DNA from: Formicarius rufipectus
Taxonomy: Eukaryota; Chordata; Aves; Passeriformes; Formicariidae
NCBI GenBank assembly: GCA_013399695.1
Contig: VXAU01001833.1
Location: 1-64,000, forward strand
DNA length: 64,000 nt
Reading direction: 5' to 3'
Shown here: piece after piece, positions 39,501-49,760 of the stretch
Numbering within the stretch: position 1 is the first letter of the stretch
Layout: every line of letters starts with the position of its first letter
Position numbers and translations under genes: made by a program
Notes under the pieces: model-generated
Told to the model about the DNA's origin: nothing
Databases searched by the model: none
Seen by the model: only the letters and a program-made list of their open reading frames with translations

Positions 39501-41703
39501 TGGAAAACCTTGAAAGAAAGAGAATCTGTGATTGCTCTGGGTCACCTGTTCAGTGCTACACCACCATCTGAAAAGATTTTCCTAATGTCCTGTCTGAAAC
39601 TACAAAGATACAACATGTAGCTGTTACCTCACATTACCATGGAAGAATTTGGCTTGTATTTATGTTTGAGGTATTTTTAGGATGTCATTAGATCACTCCC
39701 CAGCTTGCTCTGTAGATTAAATAAGTCTAGTTCCCTCAGCCTGCCCTTGCTGGCCCCTGATCACTCCATGCCCCTGGCCATACCATTAGCTCTCTGTACA
39801 AATGTACGGGGCTATTATACTGCAGCTGCAGGAACCCAAACCTTGATGGATTTCAGAGGGTTTTGCTGGCTTAGTTCTCATTTTCAAGGTCCCCTTACAC
39901 TGAATCTCTGCCATGCATCTTATCAATCACTGCCCTTAACTGAAAGCATCTTCAGCACACTTGCAGATGTGTTTTTATGTCATCACTCAGGTCACAGATG
40001 AAAACGTTAAGGAATATAAACCCTGGTGTTGATCCCACTTACCACTGGCCAGCAAACCATTGACGACTAGTCCTTAAGTCTGGCAGTTTGGCCAGTCCCA
40101 GCCCACCTAACCAGCTACCTTTCCAGACCATACCAGTAGCCTCCAAACAGGCTATTTAAGATTGAAGATCATGAGTCTAAATCAAGACGAGGACACATTT
40201 ATAGGACAATAGATAGAGCTTATCTTGATAGAATCTCTTCTATAACAATTAGACTAGTCAAATAAAAAAACCTGCAGCTTATGAAGCTATCCAGCTGCTG
40301 TTTTTGCAAATGTTGATATTCCTGTAAGACAGGAAGTTAGCTATCATCTTTGAGATGCAAAAAAATATATGGCACAGTTCATCCCACATGCTTATGACTT
40401 TAAATCTTCAAACATCACTGAGGTCTTACACATCGAATGAAGATCTATCCAATGAATCAGTTTTTGCATCATCAGAAAGTCCTCTTCCCACTCAATTTTC
40501 TGTTCCTTTTGCTGAATGTCTGCTTTATGATGCCAAACACAGATGCAGCAGTGATCCTGAGGTGATTCATACTCAGTCCGTGCGGACTTCTAAACAGTAA
40601 TGAACTGACCATAGTTTTAAGCAAAAATGACTGATACAGTTCTACATGGACTGACAGAGTTCTTTTCACATTCCCTAAAATATTTTCATTCCCTAAATAC
40701 AAACATCTTGTCTCCATCATAGTTACTGTACACATAAATACTGAAAGAGATATTTTTATATCTTTAACAATTTCATGGTTTTGGGGCTCCGTCACTCTTC
40801 TCATGCTCATACTCTCCTCACAGGGCTGTGACAGGGCAGAATTCTTACATTATCTACCTCTTCACAACTTCATATCAAAGAAATTAACTTCTAAAGCTTC
40901 TACCAAAAATATCGCACTTGATTTCAGTTGTTAAAATAGCTCTGCAGAAACACAAAAAGGGAGGAGGTTGTGATAAGTCTTAAAACTTAGATACAGGTAA
41001 GTCAATTGTTTATAAATAGTTACCTGCTGATAACTTTGGCACTTCTTAAGTAAAGAGCATTTGCCCCCTATTGCAAATGGTCTTCATTACTTCCTTTCAA
41101 AGACAAGACCAAGAAGGGCAGAGCAATTCTGTGTTAGGATTAGGCGAGGTACTTCCTGTCCTCAGCCTTGTTCCTGGTCTCCTGATTCACATAACTGAAC
41201 AGCTTTTCCTATTGCAAGAAATCACTTAGGCCAGGGATGGATCTGGGAAACATCCACAGAGTTTTCCCATTGGTACCAGCACAGACTGCACTGAACAAGC
41301 ACAGTGACACCTTCACAAAGCGGAGGGATCTTCGGCCATGTTTTGCACTGATGCCAAAGCCAAGTTCTCTATAAGAAGATATTAACTGACCAGTGCTTCT
41401 TAAAAAATTCAGTGATAAGTCTCCTGTTACAATAAGCCATTTGCAATGTTTTATGCCTGTACTGGGCTATCAAAACGATGATTAGTAAGGTGAAGAAAAG
41501 GGCAAAAAGGTCAAGGAACAGGCAGAAATTGTTGAGCCCACAACAACAGAAATCTCACTCCACAGTTCATGTATGTCTCATCATCGCAGTGCCTTCCCAA
41601 TGCATATCCCTCCAGGATATCCACAGGTTTTCCAATGCCAAATACCACTCAAAAAATTCTAAGAACAAGAGAATGATTAGAATAAGGTTTCATCCAAATT
41701 TAC
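36518..41703 (-). other. APBB1IP: APBB1IP intron, coding exons 3-4
   Basis: A 5.2-kb intron with the eroded CR1 at 39400-40150. A 121-codon open frame on the minus strand at 37480-37845 has no good splice borders and no match that I recognise. Confidence 0.8.
39400..40150 (-). mobile_element. Eroded CR1 LINE fragment
   Basis: The clearest match is 39985-40140 (CACAGATGAAAACGTTAAGGAATATAAACCC...GATCCCACTTACCACTGGCC...GGCCAGT), which follows the CR1 antisense pattern 'agatgttgaa...cccagtattgatcc...ccactagt'. Weaker CR1-like blocks lie at 39696-39790 (CTCCCCAGCTTGC...CCCTCAGCCTGCCC). Orientation is minus. No frame is open over useful length. The left boundary is by eye. Confidence 0.55.
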
Positions 41704-41996
41704 CTGGGTAAGTGGCTCAGGAGGAGGGGGTGGTGGTGGTGGTGGTGGAAGGTCTAGATTAGGGTCTGGAGGTGGAGGAGGTAAGTCATCCCCAAACTGT
41801 CCAGTAATGGTAACATAGAGATTTGATTTAGAATAAATGTCACTATCCAAGTCTGTTGACGGCTTAGTGACTGTACTTTGCTGGTTGCAAGATGTTTTCT
41901 GGGCTTGTAAAGTTCTCTGTTCAACTTCATTTATGTCTGCCACAAGATCAGCCATTAAAGCATCCAGGTCTTTGTCCTCCAGGGCATTTAAGGATT
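41704..41996 (-). CDS. APBB1IP: APBB1IP coding exon 3: acidic helix and proline-rich Ena/VASP-binding segment (residues 54-151)
   Basis: This is the largest coding exon in the window. It starts with the conserved block ESLNALEDKDLDALMADL (completed by the G from exon 2). A Ser/Thr/Tyr-rich middle follows that differs from human, and the exon ends with two LPPPP-type ligands near acidic residues: LPPPPPD and a ten-proline run ending PEPLTQ. Such motifs bind EVH1 domains of Ena/VASP proteins and profilin. The ten prolines are encoded by six CCA codons, then CCC and three CCT. The acceptor is TTTTCAG, the donor GTAAAT, and the exon ends in phase 0 at Gln151. Confidence 0.96.
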
Positions 41997-43493
41997 CTGA
42001 AAAGAAAAACATAGAGTGCAATGCAAAACACTGTCTCCAGTTCAGTGGAGATTAAATTGCATAATGCACAGTTACTGTAAAGTATAAGGATTATGGGAAA
42101 GGAAACAACATTTTACATGGGTTCAAGAATCAAATGTGCTTTACAAATAGCCATGAATCTGGCATACTGAAGTTCAGAGTACAAGGAACTCTGTGAATAT
42201 AAACTAAACCAGATGGGAAGCTTCAGTTTCTGTGATCCAGTCTCAGGTCCTTATGATGTTATAAAACATGGTCCTGGTCCAGCAAGGTTACCAGGTACAT
42301 GCTTCATGATATAGATGTAAGAAATTCCATTAGTTCCCATTAGGCTATTTACTGCAGTGCACACAAATACTTAGCAACTTTTGTACAGCACATAACAAAC
42401 TGTGTAACTGAGGCCAAGTCCAAGAATACCTTTATACATTACTACTATTCTACAACTCCAAAATTCTCATGAAGCAGAATCAAAAAGATCTACGACACAA
42501 GAAATCATGTGGTACCATTTGTAGCACATCAGCAATTGTGTGATCAACATCTGTGATATATCATATGGATGGTATGTCACACATAGGGTTTGAGGATCCT
42601 TTCTAGAAACAACAAACAAGACCATGTTTTAAAAGCATCTTATAAAACATATGGAAATATTGTAACTTTTTCTTTCTGTTTTTTGGTCTGACAGAGTATA
42701 AGATAAAATCCTATACTGGAACTTACTAGACCATCTCAGTTTACTCTGCTTTACCTGTTAATAGAGTAATAAGTATTTCTCTTCAGTGGAAAATATGGCC
42801 TACGATCCTCTGTATTTACATAGCTCTACCCACTTTGCTGGCAGTCATTAGGAAGCCTAACTGATCCTGGGACAAAACCACAGGTTGCACCAACTCTGGT
42901 AAGTGCAAACAACCAGCCTCCAGTAAAAAAAGGAAGGCAAAAAAATCAGAACAGCACATACAAAATCACAGGGAGGGTTCTTTTTATAAACTCAGAAAAA
43001 TTCCCTGCTTTGATTTGTCTTACAGCATCAACAAGCAGCTGTACATGCAAAAGTGGCAGTGCAAACCAAAATGAGAGCAAGCATTGTAAAGTGGAAGCAG
43101 CAGAAGCTGACACTTCCACTGGACAAAAATGCTTACGCAGCTCTGACATCACATTGAGGAACTTTGACTTCTATCAAATGAAACCTTTACATTAAAAAGG
43201 TTGCATTTTAGGAAGTTATTTGGGATACTTCTCGTTTTTGTTTTCCTCTACACCCAGACATTTTTATAAGTCTGATCCGTATTTAAACTCATTAATGCTC
43301 CCAAAAATGGATCCCTTTAAAGTATCCTAAATTGAAACACACAAATATACTTCCCTCTCCAGCAAAATACAGTGTTTTTGATTGGTTTGGGATTTTTTTG
43401 ATCAAGGGTATGTAAAGATTTTCTTCTCATTTGTTGCTGTGAGGTATTTTAAGTAAGCATAAAAGGCATGAAAGTGTCCATTCAGGTACTTAC
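41997..43493 (-). other. APBB1IP: APBB1IP intron, coding exons 2-3
   Basis: A 1.5-kb intron with nothing recognisable. Confidence 0.85.
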
Positions 43494-43581
43494 CATTTAA
43501 ATCTTTAAAACCAACTGTAAAGCTAAATTCATTGTCAGACACTTTGGGGGATGGAGGTGGCACAGTCTCCACTCCTAAACT
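43494..43581 (-). CDS. APBB1IP: APBB1IP coding exon 2: linker after the talin-binding helix (residues 25-53)
   Basis: The exon encodes SLGVETVPPPSP, then an acidic stretch and FTVGFKDLN, and ends one base into the next codon (phase 1, donor GTAAGT). The length of 29 codons plus one base matches the human segment, including the PPP and VGFKDLN motifs. It continues the helix into the start of the second, weaker talin-contacting region. The acceptor is CTTTAACAG. Confidence 0.94.
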
Positions 43582-45560
43582 CTGTTAAAGTAGAAGAAAA
43601 AAATATTCCTGATATTAACATTTGTAAGTCAATTACCTGAATTTATCTAATGAAATCAATTCTACTTTAAGGAACAGAATGACACACACTGGTTTCGGGG
43701 ATTATGTCTAAAATGGTAAACTAACTAGGGCCAACACAAGGGTTCAAGCACTGTCTCACAATCATGCCAAGGGTTTTGCATGCTTCTCAATCCAATGTTG
43801 ACCCATGATGAAAGCAACTCTTGTCAGGCAATATCCAAGCATGGTGTGGGGAACAAGAAGAATAGGACTGTTTCTAATCCAGACAGTGGACAAAGCCAGA
43901 CTGACTTTCAGCTTTCTTGAGCTCTTTGAAGAAGGGTGTGGAAAGAGTTTAGCTCTGTACATGTTTGAGCTACAGTGTCATTTTCTCTCCACAGTGCTTT
44001 ATCTACTAATATCAATCTAACCTAGCTGTTGCTTTCTCTTGCTGTTTGAAAAAAAAAAACAAAACACAAAACCAAACCAAAAAACAAACCAAACCAAATA
44101 CAAATGAAAAAACATGATGTTACAAAGTAAACTGTATATGTGCACAATTCCTAGTCTGTGGCAGAAAATTCCAAATTCGACTTTGCATTTTTCAGCCTTG
44201 TTATGCAATGTAAAGGTATCTCCATAGGCTTTAGGAACAGGGAGACTGGTGAAAAAGTGTGACAAACTATCTAATGTCTTGTTTTGCAAGGTCAAGAGTC
44301 TAAAGGAATTAACAGATCCAAGAATGTTAAACTGAAAGCCTTCAGGCTTTCAGACATGCCTGCCTCCTTCTGCCATACAATGCTGATATAAGGGGTGATG
44401 CCAGAACTTTGGAGGGAAGGGGTCAGTCTCCATCTTAAGACTCCATCCCATCAAGTAAGGTACCAGTGAGTAAAGAGACAAAAGGCTCACTCTGTTCACA
44501 TCACCTGCACTTCTAACAGTGCTGTGTCCAATCTGAGGAGGTAAAATTTATTGTAAGCCATCTTCTGTAATTTTCAAGGCATAACAATAACACAAAATTA
44601 CAATAACCTCCTCCTCTTTTTACCTATCTATAAAAATACATGGATATATGCACTATTATAAAGAGCCCTTCAAGAGCAGAAAGGCTAACAAGAGACAAAG
44701 TTTTGTGATTTGACAGCTGAGAACGTCATGTGAAATCTTGACTTTCACACAGTTTAAACATAATTTCTATTCTGAGGCTCAGAATCATTTGTCAAGCAGT
44801 GGGATTCACCAGGAAGAAAGACTCCCTCATAAGAGAGGCTGTAAACAAAATCACACAGAACCCAAAATCACAATTTCAGTGTTTTTGAGCATACATTTAT
44901 TAAAATACAACATTATTGGTTTTTTAGGTTTTTTCCCTAGGAATAAAACTTCTCCTTTCATCAGGTTTTGCAGGAAGTATTTCATGACTGGAGCTCTAGA
45001 AAAAGGTTCATGCTCTTTTACACTTTCCTCTAAACAGTGTATTCTACACTGGCAATAATGTCTCTCTAAATTCTTGAATACCATCATAGCTGTAACTTCG
45101 TATTTTACATATGAAAAAATTACTTTTACGTGAATATTCAAAATGTTGCCCTCATTTTGAAAGTTCACATTTGACACTCAGGCTACGTCCCATTTACCCA
45201 TGTATGCAAAGTATTCATACACGAAAATTCAGACTCAGACTCTTTCTGTTTCAACTTCCTTTGATTTCTTTGGACCAAGTCCAGAGGAATTTAAATTGGT
45301 GACTTTGGGTTTTATTGACAAAACATCTTTCATAAGCAGTTAGCTCTACTGAACAACCTACCCTGCACTGATACTACCCTATTCTTCAGGACACTTGTTT
45401 TAACTGTCAAGCAAAGAAATTTAGTTGAAGGTTTTTCAAAATACTACATTTTTATTTATTCAGAGTGAAAGTATATGACAAATAAACAAAAATTTACTTC
45501 TTTTCTCTAACACACACTAGCTATTCTATTAATTTTGATGGAAAAAAAGGAATTATTTAC
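43582..45560 (-). other. APBB1IP: APBB1IP intron, coding exons 1-2
   Basis: A 2.0-kb intron containing the A/C tract at 44049-44112 and otherwise nothing recognisable. Confidence 0.85.
44049..44112 (+). repeat. A/C-only low-complexity tract
   Basis: A run of A followed by CAAAACC/CAAACC units, free of G and nearly free of T on the + strand, in the intron between coding exons 1 and 2. Confidence 0.9.
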
Positions 45561-45632
45561 CTGGGTCAGCATGTCCATCTCCCCCAGTATATTGCTGAAC
45601 ATTTCATCTATATCATCACAGGTTTGCGCCAT
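45561..45632 (-). CDS. APBB1IP: APBB1IP coding exon 1: start codon and talin-binding helix (residues 1-24)
   Basis: This exon encodes 24 residues starting MAQTCDDIDEMF and ending at Gln24 in phase 0. It is the amphipathic N-terminal helix by which RIAM binds the talin rod, with conserved features DID, MF, GEMD and LTQ. The acceptor is a long T-run ending CAG, placed directly against the ATG, so the start codon is the first three bases of the exon. The donor is GTAAAT. Human RIAM also has 24 residues before this junction. The Met is chosen because it follows the acceptor and aligns with the human start. Confidence 0.94.
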
Positions 45633-46563
45633 CTGAAAGAAAAAAAATCCATGGACAAAAAGTTATAAAAAGTTCATTTTCAAAGCCAGCAATGGTGAAA
45701 ACCAGAAGATATGCAATGTTCTTTTATACTGTGTTCACAAAACACAAAATTTTAAAACAATTGTTCATGACTTGCACAAATCTGCATCTGTATTTTGGAA
45801 GTAACTACTAACAAATCAGACTCTCAATATGCTTAAACACACACTTGGGATCTACATTCAAAAGTTCCAACAACCTCCTTCTATTATTTGCATTCCATAG
45901 GAAGTCACTCACTAATAAAGCATGGTTGTACCTTAAACATCAAAGAAATGTAGCCTGCAAGAAATGGAGAGGGAAACAAAGTGTGAGGTTGAGAATTTCC
46001 TGAATGTTTCATCTTGAAAGTGTTCTTTCTTTGGCTTAGACAACTAGTACTACAGGAGTTTGCTGGGTGTTATCTATTGCAGGATCTGGTTATGGTTAGG
46101 TACATGATCAACATTTTGGTTCATATTTCTCCCTTTTTTTTTTTCAAACATCAGTACGCTGAGAGAACTCCAGTCTTACCGAACCTCAAGACACCTGAGG
46201 GAGAGCTCTGCAACAAGAGAAATGGGTACGTGCTCATAACAGTAAATGGTGGTACTTGTTGCAAGAGGGCAGTGTGAGGACAGGATTGCACACCAGTGGT
46301 GCTGAGATACAGGGGAGATACAGCTTCTGTAGTAATCCTCTTCCTCATTCACTTGCTCCTTTGCAAGGAAAGAAGCACTGTAAAGAGGGTGTCTGGCATG
46401 GAACATTACCAGAGACAAGAACTAGGAACATCATTCTTTTAAGAGGCTCAAGCTTGCAAGGGACTGAGAACTGTGGTACTAATCACATAAAACTTGAGTT
46501 CAAATAAGGACTAAACTTTACACACCTAACTAGTCCAATTGGATAGCTGGGTTTGTGTGCACC

Positions 46564-47664
46564 TGTATTGGGTTTAGATGGCATGGTTTTGGTGAAAGTG
46601 GAGGGCTGCAGGGGTGGCTTCGGTGAGAAGATACCAGGAGCTCCCCATGTCAGAGAGAAACAGTAGTTCAAGTTGGTTCCAAGATGGACTTGATGCTGGC
46701 CAAGGACAAGTTCACTGGCAATGCTGGTGGCATCTCTGTGACAACGTATTTAAGAAAGGGTAAAAAATACTGCACAGCAGCTGCAAGAGAGCAGTGAGAA
46801 AATGTGAGAGAAACAGCTTTGCAGACACCAAGATCAGTGCAGGAGGGAGATGTTCCAGGTGCTGGAGCAGAGACTTCTCTTCAGCCCATGCTGAAGCCCA
46901 CACTGAAGTAGACTGTTGCCCTGCAGCCCACGAAGGACCCTGTTGGAGCAGATATCCACACTGCAGTCTATGGCGGATCCGCTGCCAGAGCAGATGGACA
47001 TGCCCTGAATGAAGCTGTGGGCCACAGTGCACCCACACTGGAGCAGGCTCCTGGTGGGAACTGCAACCTATGGAGAAGATCCCACACAGTGCAGGTTTTC
47101 TGGCAAGACCTGTGGCCCTATGGGGGACCCACACTGAAGCAGCTTGTTCCTGTAAGACTACACCTTGCGGAAAGGATTCAAGTTGGAGCAGTTCTTGAAG
47201 AACTGCAGCCTGTGGGAAGGTCTCATGTTGGAGATGTTCATGAAAGACTGTCTCCCATAGAGGACCCCCATGCTGGAGCAGGGAAACAGCATGAGGAAGG
47301 AGCAGCAGAAACAAAGCATTAGGAACTGAAGCCGTCACCATTTCCCATCCCTCTTTGCCAGTTGAGTGGGAAGAAGTAGAAGAGTGGAGAGTGAAGATGA
47401 GCCTGGGAATAAGGGAAGGGTGGGGTGGGGTGAAGATCTTTTTAGTTTTCTTCTCATTATCCTACCATCTTGTTAATTGGAAATATATTAATTTCCCTAT
47501 TTTGAGGCTGTTTTGCTTAATGATAATTGACATGTGATCTCCCTGTCCTTATCTCAACCCATGAGCTTTTTCATTGTATTTCCTCTCCATGGTCCTACTG
47601 AGGAGGGAAAGTGATAGAGTAGCTTGGTAAGCACCTGATAGCCAGCCAAAGTCAACTGACCACA
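46564..47664 (+). mobile_element. Solo LTR of an avian endogenous retrovirus (ERVL-like)
   Basis: The 1,101-bp element starts TGTATTGGG and ends ACCACA, within the TG...CA convention, and is flanked on both sides by GCACC (46559-46563 and 47665-47669). The interior repeats a 'gagcag...cctgtgg/ccatgg...gaccca' pattern that I recognise from a common avian LTR family, probably ERVL; the exact subfamily is from memory. TATTTAAG at 46747-46754 fits a promoter for + orientation. No internal retroviral region, primer-binding site or second LTR is present, so it is a recombination-derived solo LTR. It is antisense to APBB1IP. The 209-codon minus-strand open frame inside it is a by-product of the internal repeats. 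I see no AATAAA near its 3' part. Confidence 0.88.
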
Positions 47665-47747
47665 GCACCTTACTAGATGAGAACCAACCTGATGCACAAA
47701 AGCAATCAACCGAGGACAGGAGCAACTCTAATGACTGTAAACACTGG

Positions 47748-47982
47748 ACGTTGGCCGAGTGGTATAAGTCGCCGCCTCTGGAGCCGGCTCCTCCTCTGAG
47801 GACGCCGGTTCGAATCCTGGAGGAACTCGCTGTCACTGTGCAAGCTGCTCGGCCGTGCGGTTAAGCCTCAGGAGTAAAGGGGGTGGGGCCAGTTCCGCGC
47901 ACACTGTGTCTCACCTAAAAAATCCACCGCACAGGCTTATCCCAAAATCTTCGTTCGCGAAGTCTAGCCAACAACAACAACA
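47748..47982 (+). mobile_element. tRNA-derived SINE with RNA polymerase III boxes and (AAC)n tail
   Basis: The head carries a tRNA-type A box TGGCCGAGTGG (47752-47762) and a perfect B box GGTTCGAATCC (47807-47817). Between them, TCCTC-CTCT-GAGGA (47789-47802) forms a 5-bp hairpin like the long variable arm of Leu/Ser tRNAs. The tRNA acceptor and T stems no longer pair, so this is not a working tRNA gene. A body of about 150 bases follows and contains a CTTCG-TTCG-CGAAG hairpin (47949-47962) 6 bases before an (AAC)n tail (47969-47982). AAACACTGG flanks both sides (47739-47747 and 47983-47991) as a target-site duplication. A microsatellite-like tail rather than poly(A) suggests an RTE- or L2-type partner LINE. 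Confidence 0.85.
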
Positions 47983-49232
47983 AAACACTGGCAAGAAAAG
48001 GAGACCAGTAACTATCCTGTTCTTCAGTTTTAATGCTTTTCCTTTAATGGAGCATCTTGAGCCACATAACAATTCCATAGTAAAACTGTAAGGGCAACTG
48101 AACCACTAAAGTCAGTATGCGATGTTTGAGAATCATTTGGTAGCACATCTGTAACATCACAGTTAATACTGGAGCAATTTGAGCTACTCTGCTTCCTTTG
48201 GACTTGGTCTTTCTGGCATCTACATAAGGCCAGTCTGATTTCCACTTGTTCTCTGACCACCTGTGTCATCCCTGGCACCAGAATTCATTAAGCATAGGCA
48301 CATGCATCTTTCATCAGTCAGGCTCAGGGTATAATTTACCTCCTTCAGATGTTTTTTGCAGTCAGCATAACTAAACATGACACAAACAACTTGGAAGTGA
48401 ACTTTGAACTTTCAAATTTCTCTCAGTTCCCAGATATCAAAGATTGAGGAACCTGATACGATTAACGACATTTTAATAAGATGTGGTTGGCAGGGCTGAG
48501 GGTAATCCTATCCCAAGTGAAGACAGCACAGCTATGCCCATGAACAGGGAACTCACATCACACAGGACTGAGCAAATGGAGAGTTAAAGTCATCACTCCA
48601 CTTCCAGCTGACAAATCCACACTGGATGTCTCCCTCTCTCTGTCTGTATCACACTTATCATACAGAGTTCTGCATATAGAATTCTATTTCTGTAGATTCA
48701 GCAGTATGCTGGGTGGCATATAATTACTGAAAGTTAATTCATTTATTTGAATCAACAGCTGTGTAGCATCCTACACACCTGGCACTTGGAGAATCAATTT
48801 TCATAGAAAGGATGCACTTATTTGATCAGGGAGAGTGAAGATATGTTTGTTATGTGACAAAAAATGGAGTTGCAGCTCTTACAGAGAAGTATCTCATCAG
48901 TGTTTAAATAAGACTGAAAAATTTTACGTTTTCCTGTTTTCTGATTTAGGAGATCAAAAATATATTTGACAGAAATCTTAGCAGTTCTAGCTATTTGTAT
49001 GTTTTAGTGGGGATTTTTTTAAGCACTAGCTAGATCAACTTTCAGGAAAAGGTCTTTATACACGCTCTTTTGACAAACTGAAATCCTCCTTTGCTATATT
49101 TTTACAGAATAGAAATATAAAAATAAGAAAAAAATTACGAGAGTCACAACTAGTTGCAACCCTTTATTAAGAGGGGGAGTAAGAACTGCCTAAAAAGGAA
49201 CCATATCAAAACTAAGAACACGCCTCAGTAGT

Positions 49233-49276
49233 TAAAAAACAAAACCAAAAACCCCCAAAGGAAAAAAAAACCCAAA
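49233..49276 (+). repeat. A/C low-complexity tract
   Basis: AAAAACAAAACC and ACCCCC units with few interruptions, in the first intron about 300 bases left of a CR1 fragment. Confidence 0.85.
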
Positions 49277-49559
49277 TACTACCAAAAAGGCACATTTGAT
49301 ACATAAGAAAAATATAATCCTATGAAAAATCAATGTGCAAATAATTATGTAAGAATTTTCACTACAAAATGGAGTTCAGTTTGTCATTGGTGACTTCCTA
49401 AATGATGTCTTCTAAAGGATATTTAATACTTGGATTGTTTTTAACCTTAACCACATGGGGAAAGGGAGGAGGCACGAACATACATTTTGAAAGGAAATAA
49501 TGTCAGCATCACTTTCAAGCGCCATTTTCAATGAACAGGCATCTAACATCACCACCTCA

Positions 49560-49760
49560 CCAGGAAGCTGTAACTGCAATGAGGTCTCCCCTCAGTCTCC
49601 TCCAGGTCGAACAGACCCAGTGCCCTCAGCTGCTCCTTGTATGGCTGCCCCTCAAGGCCCTCCACCATCCTCATGGCCCTCCTCTGGACACTCTCCAATA
49701 GCTTAATATCTTTCTTATATTGTGGTGACCAAAACTGGACATAATATTCAGCCTTCCTCT
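49560..49760 (-). mobile_element. CR1 LINE fragment, both ends missing
   Basis: The sequence follows the CR1 3' region in antisense: GGTCTCCCCTCAGTCTCCTCCAGG, then CCCAGTGCCCTCAGCTGCTCCTTGTATGGC, CCCTCCTCTGGACACTCTCCAATAGC and AAAACTGGACATAATATTC. Divergence is low compared with the copies at 8.4 and 39.4 kb, so this insertion is younger. A short gap after CTCC suggests a small deletion. Confidence 0.85.

Noticed and set aside
46712..47341. 209-codon minus-strand open frame, the second longest in the window
   Set aside because: It lies wholly inside the solo LTR and reflects its internal GC-rich repeats; no known protein is recognisable.
47748..47835. Functional tRNA-Leu or tRNA-Ser gene
   Set aside because: A and B boxes are good, but the acceptor and T stems do not pair, and the unit continues into a SINE body with tail and target duplication.
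49500..49706. Plus-strand 68-codon Ser/Pro-rich frame
   Set aside because: It is the antisense of a CR1 fragment.
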